Assembly (NCBI GenBank): GCA_021810175.1
Contig: JAJZJJ010000112.1
Coordinates: 1-7,891 of the forward strand
Length of the DNA: 7,891 nucleotides
Source: Acidobacteriota bacterium
GTDB taxonomy: Bacteria > Acidobacteriota > Terriglobia > Terriglobales > Acidobacteriaceae
Reading direction: 5' to 3'
This document shows, piece by piece, positions 1 to 5,273 of this stretch (positions within the stretch are counted from its first letter, which is position 1; every line of letters begins with the position of its first letter). A program made the translations under genes and the position numbers. The notes under the pieces are model-generated. The model was not told the DNA's origin and ran no database searches. It saw only the letters and a list, made by a program, of their open reading frames with translations.

Positions 1-1350
1 CAGCTTCGCCTGCCGCTTTTCCGCGTCCAGGCCTAGGACCTGCGCCCGCACCGTCTGTCCCACCTTCAGCACGTCCTGCGGATGATGCAGATGCCGCTCG
101 GCCGTGATCTCGCTGATGTGCACCAGCCCTTCCACGCCATCCGTCATCTGCACGAAGGCGCCGAACTTCGCCAGCCGCGTCACCGGGCCCTCGACGACCG
201 ACCCAACCGGGAAGCGCTGCACCGCTTCCTTCCACGGATCGCCCAGCGCCTGCTTCAGCCCCAGCGACAAGCGCTTCTCCGCCGGATTCACTGACAACAC
301 CACCGCGTCCACCGTGTCGCCGATCTTCAGAATGTCGCTCGGCTTGCGCACCTTCTTCACCCACGACATCTCTGAAACGTGGATGAGCCCCTCAATGCCC
401 GGCTCGACCTCGACGAACGCGCCAAAGTCCATCAGCTTGCGAACCACGCCCGTCACCCGCTCGCCGGCCTTGTATTTGTCCGCCGCGGCCTCCCATGGCT
501 GGGCCTGCAGCTGCTTCAGGCCCAGCGAAATGCGCCGCGTCTCGGGATCGATCTTCAGCACCTTCACCTGAAGCTCCTGTCCCACGGAGAGCTGTTCCTC
601 CGGCGACTCCACGCGGCTCCAGGAGAGATCGCTCACATGCAGCAGCCCGTCGATGCCGCCGATATCCACAAACGCGCCATAGGAAGCGAGGCTCCGGACC
701 TTCCCGCTGAGCACGTCGCCTTCTCTGATCGAGGCAAACTGGCTGGCCTGTTCGGCGAGCGCCTGCTCCTCCAGCACCGCGCGCCGGTCGACGACCACGT
801 CTTCTTCGGCGGCGTCCAGCTTGATGATGCGGCAGGTGATGCTCTGCCCAACGAGGTCGCCGATCTCGCTGGCCTCGCGCGCACCGCTGCGGGAAACCGG
901 CATGAACGCGCGCACTCCCACATCCACGCTGAAGCCGCCCTTCACAGCCGCCGTCACCGTGCCCGCAATGGCGGTCTTCTCCGCGAAGGCGCGCTCCAGC
1001 GACGCCCAGTCCGTCGGCTGCGCCACTTTAAACCGCGACAGCTCGTAGTAGCCTTCTTCGTTGCGGCCACGAACCGAAACAGGGAAGCGCTCGCCAGGCT
1101 GAACGCCCTCGGCGTTGTCGCTGAAGGCCGTGCGCGGCAGCACGCCTTCCACCTTGAATCCGATGTCGAGAAAGACCGACTCGGCGGAGAGCGACACAAC
1201 CGTGCCTTCCAGTTGCTGCGGACCCTGCTCGGATCGATGGCTGCGCTCGAACTCCGACAGCAAATCGCCAAAGGATTCGGCGGGTTCGGCGGCGGGCTCC
1301 TGAATTTCCTGGACGGGTTCAGCGGAAGGGGCGATGTTCTCGTTATCCAT
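1..1350 (-). CDS. rpsA: 30S ribosomal protein S1 (3' end cut by window edge)
   Basis: S1 binds single-stranded mRNA on the 30S subunit and helps load it for initiation. The frame runs without a stop from ATG at 1350 to base 1, giving 450 residues. After an acidic, Pro/Ala-rich N-terminus (residues 1-45) come five S1-type OB folds at about 47-107, 126-192, 211-279, 296-365 and 382-450. Domains 3-5 carry the classic core: YGAFVDIGGIDGLLHVSDLSW at about 224-244 with counterparts at 309 and 396, then an (I/L)SLGLKQ end and a PW linker. Domain 2 has GVRAFMP, followed by the DRRAVLEE linker typical of S1. Bacterial S1 is usually about 550-600 residues with six domains, so roughly the last domain lies outside. 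An in-frame ATG five codons upstream (1365) is an alternative start; neither start has a strong Shine-Dalgarno (AGGT sits only 3 nt before ATG 1350). It is transcribed divergently from the next gene. Some Acidobacteriota may carry S1-like paralogues, so family is firm and the exact symbol less so. Confidence 0.93.
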   Translation of the reverse strand, partial: MDNENIAPSAEPVQEIQEPAAEPAESFGDLLSEFERSHRSEQGPQQLEGTVVSLSAESVFLDIGFKVEGVLPRTAFSDNAEGVQPGERFPVSVRGRNEEGYYELSRFKVAQPTDWASLERAFAEKTAIAGTVTAAVKGGFSVDVGVRAFMPVSRSGAREASEIGDLVGQSITCRIIKLDAAEEDVVVDRRAVLEEQALAEQASQFASIREGDVLSGKVRSLASYGAFVDIGGIDGLLHVSDLSWSRVESPEEQLSVGQELQVKVLKIDPETRRISLGLKQLQAQPWEAAADKYKAGERVTGVVRKLMDFGAFVEVEPGIEGLIHVSEMSWVKKVRKPSDILKIGDTVDAVVLSVNPAEKRLSLGLKQALGDPWKEAVQRFPVGSVVEGPVTRLAKFGAFVQMTDGVEGLVHISEITAERHLHHPQDVLKVGQTVRAQVLGLDAEKRQAKL

Positions 1351-1468
1351 AAGACCTGAATTCATTCTGGCACGGGTGCGCTCTCCATGGCGGCGAGGAA
1401 ATTCTCTGGCCCCCTTCGCGGGGCGCGGGGTAGACTTGCCCTGCTCAATTCAATCGGAGATTCCGCTC
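1351..1468. promoter_or_regulatory. Divergent intergenic region between S1 and the large exported protein
   Basis: These 118 bp must hold the 5' signals of both the leftward S1 gene and the rightward large gene. On the plus strand TAGACT (1431-1436) matches four of six bases of the sigma-70 minus-10 box and would give a short leader of about 25 nt before the GTG at 1469; no convincing minus-35 box lies 16-18 bp upstream. A GC-rich hairpin, CCCC-TTCGC-GGGG, lies at about 1411-1423. No clear minus-10/minus-35 pair for S1 was found on the minus strand. The promoter calls are inference. Confidence 0.35.
1456..1460 (+). promoter_or_regulatory. Ribosome binding site that decides the GTG start at 1469
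   Basis: GGAGA at 1456-1460 sits 8 nt before GTG 1469, ideal Shine-Dalgarno spacing. Translation from that GTG begins directly with a Sec signal peptide, whereas the upstream in-frame ATG at 1334 would overlap the S1 start and bury the signal peptide behind 45 non-hydrophobic residues. Confidence 0.75.
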
Positions 1469-4400
1469 GTGGTTCGTTTTGTACGCTCGTTCGCTTTGCT
1501 CCTGGCCCTCTCCTTCGTGGCTGCTGTCGGTATGGTTCATGCCGCCCGCACCGGTACTGCCCGAGTCCTAACGGCAAAGGCCCCGCTCTATTTTGAGCCG
1601 AATCAGGGACAGGCCCCCGCCGGCATTCGCTATGTCCTGCGCGGCGGAAGGGTCCAGGCGCAGCTCAGTCCTCGCGACGTCGCCCTGGCGCTGCCTGGCC
1701 CGAAAGAACGCTTTTCCATTCTGCACATCCGCTTTTCCGGCGCGAATCCCCAACCGTCGCTGACCGCTCTGCATCGGCTCCCCGGGCACAGCAATTATCT
1801 GATCGGCAACAACCGTTCCCACTGGCTGCGCAACCTGCCTAACTACGCACAGGTCCGCTATCGGGCTATCTATCCCGGGATCAGCGTGCTCTTCTACGGC
1901 CACGGCCGTCGGCTCGAACACGATTTTGAGATCGCCCCCGGAGCCGATCCTTCCCAAATCGCCCTCCGCCTGACCGGCGCTCGCCAGGTCGATCTCTCGC
2001 CCGACGGAAGCGTCCGCATTCATCTGCCTGGCGGCGTTCTCTATCTGGAAAAACCCATCGCGTACCAGCCAGGCTCCACGGGCCGCAAACCGGTCGCCGC
2101 CAGCTTCGTCCTGGCAAAGAACGGAACCGTGCGCTTCCACGTCGGACCCTACAATCGCACCCGCGAACTGGTCATCGATCCGGTGCTGGTCTACTCCACC
2201 TATCTGGATAGCCTGCCGTCCTATCCCGCGGCCGTCGCCACGGATGCGGCGGGCGATACTTATGTCATCGGGATTGAAGATATTTGCCCCTTTCCCACCA
2301 CGCCGGGTGCACTCCAGACGGTATGTTCGAACAGCGACAGCGATGTTTATGTCACCAAACTCAACGCCGCGGGAACCGCGCAAATTTACTCCACCCTCCT
2401 CGGAGGAACCCTCAGCGTCGGAGAAAACGGCAGCCAGAGCAATCCCGAGAACATTTCGGTAGATTCCGCAGGTGACGCCATCGTGAGCGGCTCCACCGAT
2501 GCGACGAACTTCCCGGTCAGAAACCCATTCGTCCCGTATCCAGGCAATGGCGGCGGGTTTGTCACGTCGCTGACCCCCGACGGCGCTGGACTCAACTATT
2601 CGGCCGTAATTCCCTCCAACGATCCGATCTATACGACCGCGGATGCGGCCGGCGACGCCTATATCACCGGAGATGAGGCGACCGGTTACCCCGCGACTGG
2701 TGGCGCGCTGAACACTTCCGGCGGAGAAATCTTCGTTTCGAAAATCACGCCCGCCGGGAAGCTGGTCTATAACGCGGTGATCGACAACGCCGGCGCCTAT
2801 GGTGGTGCGGGACCTACTGGCGCGGAGGCGATTGCCGTGGACAGCGCGGGAGACGCCTATATCACCGGCTCGACCGGCACGGGCATGGCCACCACCGCCG
2901 GTGCCTATCTCCCCACCGTGCCCAGTGACTCCACAGCCTACATCTTCGTGTCAAAGATCAGTCCCGATGGCTCACAGCTGCTGGCATCCACCTATCTTGC
3001 GCAGGGCAATGCCGTGGCGATTGCGCTGGACAAAGACGGAAATGCCTGGATCGTGGGAACGCCAGGGGATAACTTACCTCCAGTGACTGGCTTCCCGCTG
3101 ACCGCCAACGCCTACAACACGGACAGCAACGGAGCGAAGGGCTTCTTCAGCGAGCTGAGCGCCGACGGCACAAAGCTTCTCTACTCCTCATTCACGCCCA
3201 CCAACCTGGTTAATCCGGGCGGGCAGGGTGCTTTCGAAACCAGCACTCAGGCCAGCGACATAGCAATCGATGCGGCCGGCAATGTCTGGCTGGCGGGCCA
3301 AACCAACGATTTCGTCTACCCACTGGCGGACCCGCTGGAGACGTTCGCGCAAAGCGGCGTCGTCACCGAGTTCGACCCGACCGGGACAAAGGTGCAGTTT
3401 TCAACGCTCTTTGGGCATTCGGTGGTGGGAATTGCTATGGATCCGGTCGGCAAGGCGCATATCACCGGCTGGACCAGGGGAGACCTCTATACCAGCCCCA
3501 ATAGCTTTTTGCCCGGGATGCAATATGCCAATGCCAGCTACGGGGGCCAATACAGCTTCGCCGCCGTCATCAATCCTGGTGTCGCGGCCCCGGCCGTCTG
3601 CCTGAATACGCCCAGCGGGGTGAGTGAGGATTTCTACCAGACACTGCAGCCCACGCCCCTGAAAATCACCAACTGCGGCAACGCGCCTCTCACCTTCCAG
3701 TCCATCAAAACTTCAGAACCGGCTTTCTCTCTCAGCTCGAACTCCTGCACCGGCACACTGGCGGCAGGGGCCTCGTGTTCGCTCATTCTGAACTTCGATA
3801 ACACCGGAGGTCCGAGCTGCAACGCGACGCTCGTCATCCAGTCCAACGCGTCGCTTCCCACGCTCGTCCCGCTCACGCTGAGTACAGCCACGGCCTGCGT
3901 GGCGGCGGCCTCCGCGGCGAGTCTTTCCACCAATGCACTCAGCTTCCCAAGCCAGGCGGTCGCGACTACGAGCGCTCCGCAAACGGTCACGCTCACCAAT
4001 CCCGGCTCCCTCCCGTTGCAGATCAATTCCATCTTCAGCAATTCCTCGGAATACACCGAAACCAACACCTGCGGCACCACCCTCCAGCCCTTCGGCAGCT
4101 GCACAATTTCGGTTTCCTTTACCCCTCAGGCTGACGGAACCCGCGTAGGCGGAATCGCAGTGGAGGACAGCGCCGGCGATTCGCCCCAGACGATTGCTCT
4201 GAGCGGAAGCGGCAGCGGGCCGGCCCCGGCCGTAACCCTTTCAGCTGCGGTGCTGGCTTTCCCCGCGAACGCCACCACTACGCAGACGCTGACTCTCACC
4301 AACTCAGGTGCTGGCCCGCTCAGCATCTCGGGCATCAAACTCCCGCCGGCAGGAAACGACGCCTCCTTCTCGCAAACCAACACCTGCCCGGCCATTCTCG

Positions 4401-5089
4401 CGGCAGGCGCAAAATGTTCCATCAACGTCACCTTCGCGTCCACATCCACAGCCCTCCCAGGCCAGGGACAGGAAGGAGGCAACCTGACAATCACCGACAA
4501 TGCCGCCGATTCCCCGCAAAACGTCGTCCTGGCTGGCGGCTACGGCGCTGTTGTGTTGTCCGCTTCTCCCGCCAGCCTCACCATCGCCCCCAGCGGCGCC
4601 ACCGCAACAGCCACCATCAATGCGACTGCTTTGAACGGTGGCACCGGACCGATCACTCTTTCCTGTTCGATCGACTGGGCCGGAGTCGGGCAGGCGGCGC
4701 TTATGCCGGGCTGCAGCATTTCGCCGCAATCGTTCAATGTAACCAGCAAAGGCGGATCGACCACTCTGTACATCTCCACCCAGTCTCTCGGAGCGGATTC
4801 CCGTCCGGCGAGCCCTCTCGGACGCTCCGGCGCCGTGTTGGCCTTTGCCGTCTGCCTGTTCTGGATTCCTCGCCGCCGCTGGCGCGGCCTGCTCCTGATG
4901 GTTCTGCTGCTGGTCGTGATCACCGGAGGCATTTCCGCCTGCGGAGGCGGATCGTCCAGTAGCGGTTCAGGTGGCGGTACGTCCGGCACCGGCGGCGGAT
5001 CATCGGCTCAGGGCGCACAACCCGGCAAATACCTGGTCAGCGTCACCGGAGGTTCAGCGCCGCTCACTGTCAATCTAACCGTGCAGTAG
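1469..5089 (+). CDS. Large exported DUF7948 / SBBP beta-propeller / choice-of-anchor-D protein
   Basis: Predicted 1206-residue secreted or envelope-anchored protein of unknown ligand. Residues 1-25 form a signal peptide (basic VVRFVR, hydrophobic LLLALSFVAAVG, cleavage after VHA). Residues about 35-240 resemble DUF7948, starting YFEPNQGQ and ending LVIDPVLVYST. Residues about 240-700 hold seven SBBP-type repeats, each with a DxxG(D/N/K) turn (D259, 332, 392, 458, 521, 601, 658) alternating with xFVSKxxPxG strands; a seven-bladed propeller is likely. Three ASH/choice-of-anchor-D-like domains follow at about 706-808, 815-915 and 919-1024, each with a C-x9-C pair (760/770, 868/878, 973/983). The last Ig-like domain (1026-1206) is interrupted by a membrane hairpin, helices about 1120-1134 and 1141-1157 joined by RRRWR, then a lipobox-like ISAC (C1158) and a Gly/Ser linker. 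No catalytic motif was seen; adhesion, carbohydrate binding or scaffolding are possible roles. It lies 184 bp before the ADOP gene, same strand. Confidence 0.9.
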   Translation: MVRFVRSFALLLALSFVAAVGMVHAARTGTARVLTAKAPLYFEPNQGQAPAGIRYVLRGGRVQAQLSPRDVALALPGPKERFSILHIRFSGANPQPSLTALHRLPGHSNYLIGNNRSHWLRNLPNYAQVRYRAIYPGISVLFYGHGRRLEHDFEIAPGADPSQIALRLTGARQVDLSPDGSVRIHLPGGVLYLEKPIAYQPGSTGRKPVAASFVLAKNGTVRFHVGPYNRTRELVIDPVLVYSTYLDSLPSYPAAVATDAAGDTYVIGIEDICPFPTTPGALQTVCSNSDSDVYVTKLNAAGTAQIYSTLLGGTLSVGENGSQSNPENISVDSAGDAIVSGSTDATNFPVRNPFVPYPGNGGGFVTSLTPDGAGLNYSAVIPSNDPIYTTADAAGDAYITGDEATGYPATGGALNTSGGEIFVSKITPAGKLVYNAVIDNAGAYGGAGPTGAEAIAVDSAGDAYITGSTGTGMATTAGAYLPTVPSDSTAYIFVSKISPDGSQLLASTYLAQGNAVAIALDKDGNAWIVGTPGDNLPPVTGFPLTANAYNTDSNGAKGFFSELSADGTKLLYSSFTPTNLVNPGGQGAFETSTQASDIAIDAAGNVWLAGQTNDFVYPLADPLETFAQSGVVTEFDPTGTKVQFSTLFGHSVVGIAMDPVGKAHITGWTRGDLYTSPNSFLPGMQYANASYGGQYSFAAVINPGVAAPAVCLNTPSGVSEDFYQTLQPTPLKITNCGNAPLTFQSIKTSEPAFSLSSNSCTGTLAAGASCSLILNFDNTGGPSCNATLVIQSNASLPTLVPLTLSTATACVAAASAASLSTNALSFPSQAVATTSAPQTVTLTNPGSLPLQINSIFSNSSEYTETNTCGTTLQPFGSCTISVSFTPQADGTRVGGIAVEDSAGDSPQTIALSGSGSGPAPAVTLSAAVLAFPANATTTQTLTLTNSGAGPLSISGIKLPPAGNDASFSQTNTCPAILAAGAKCSINVTFASTSTALPGQGQEGGNLTITDNAADSPQNVVLAGGYGAVVLSASPASLTIAPSGATATATINATALNGGTGPITLSCSIDWAGVGQAALMPGCSISPQSFNVTSKGGSTTLYISTQSLGADSRPASPLGRSGAVLAFAVCLFWIPRRRWRGLLLMVLLLVVITGGISACGGGSSSSGSGGGTSGTGGGSSAQGAQPGKYLVSVTGGSAPLTVNLTVQ
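4820..4942 (+). other. Membrane hairpin with internal lipobox inside the exported protein
   Basis: Codons 1118-1158 encode a hydrophobic stretch (AVLAFAVCLFWIP), a basic turn RRRWR, a second hydrophobic stretch (LLLMVLLLVVITGG) and ISAC followed by a Gly/Ser-rich run. The basic turn, hydrophobic core and [LVI][ASTVI][GAS]C motif together look like a lipoprotein signal placed internally. By the positive-inside rule the Arg turn would face the cytoplasm and both flanks would be outside it. Whether signal peptidase II acts here cannot be told from sequence. Confidence 0.6.
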
Positions 5090-5107
5090 GCGATCATTTG
5101 CATCAAT

Positions 5108-5144
5108 TGTCCATTCCCGGACAGCCCGGTCCAGTTCCGGACAG
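5108..5144. promoter_or_regulatory. Phased GTCC/GGAC half-site array, candidate operator of the permease gene
   Basis: Four 4-bp half-sites alternate in orientation at 5109 (GTCC), 5119 (GGAC), 5129 (GTCC) and 5139 (GGAC), each exactly 10 bp from the next. Seen as two sites, the 16-mers at 5109-5124 and 5129-5144 agree at 14 of 16 positions, and the first extends to 5-bp arms (TGTCC/GGACA). The array lies 130-165 bp before the ADOP start. A weak minus-10-like TATTCT is at 5157-5162, so a bound protein could cover the minus-35 region. Binding by a regulator is inference. Confidence 0.4.
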
Positions 5145-5216
5145 GCGCTGTTCGGGTATTCTTGTTTCGCGCGCCGTAACCCCATGAAAAAGCAATGCCG
5201 CGCCGTATCTTCTGCG

Positions 5217-5233
5217 CAGCACGCCGCGTGCTG
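5217..5233 (+). other. Leader hairpin, 7-bp stem with 3-nt loop
   Basis: CAGCACG-CCG-CGTGCTG is a perfect inverted repeat between the large gene and the permease gene, ending 28 nt before the permease Shine-Dalgarno. A few pyrimidines (CTTTCTC) begin 4 nt after it, but there is no U-run, so it is a poor intrinsic terminator. It could be a transcript leader structure or chance in GC-rich DNA. Confidence 0.3.
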
Positions 5234-5261
5234 AACCTTTCTCAATCGCCTGTTGCATCAC

Positions 5262-5266
5262 GGAGG
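5262..5266 (+). promoter_or_regulatory. Strong ribosome binding site setting the permease start at 5274
   Basis: GGAGG at 5262-5266 lies 7 nt before ATG 5274. The longer in-frame TTG at 5253 would place this Shine-Dalgarno inside the coding sequence, and ATG 5274 yields the family-typical N-terminus (DIRYALRQLRKSP within the first 20 residues). Confidence 0.85.
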
Positions 5267-5273
5267 ATACCGG

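Noticed and set aside
379..1359. Long plus-strand open frame of 326 codons opposite the S1 gene
   Set aside because: It lies wholly antisense to the well-supported S1 coding sequence, its translation is low-complexity His/Arg/Ala-rich with no recognisable domain, and it is the expected mirror of GC-rich coding DNA.
1334..1468. Extension of the large exported protein to ATG 1334
   Set aside because: The 45 extra residues would hide the signal peptide, overlap the divergent S1 start, and lack a ribosome binding site, while GTG 1469 has GGAGA at 8-nt spacing.
1568..2383. 271-codon minus-strand open frame
   Set aside because: Antisense shadow of the DUF7948/propeller coding region; no domain, and the plus-strand frame has clear repeats and family motifs.
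5184..5234. Possible 16-codon leader peptide (starts MKKQC, ends at TGA 5232-5234)
   Set aside because: No Shine-Dalgarno precedes it and the peptide has no regulatory codon run; it overlaps the hairpin only by chance as far as can be seen.
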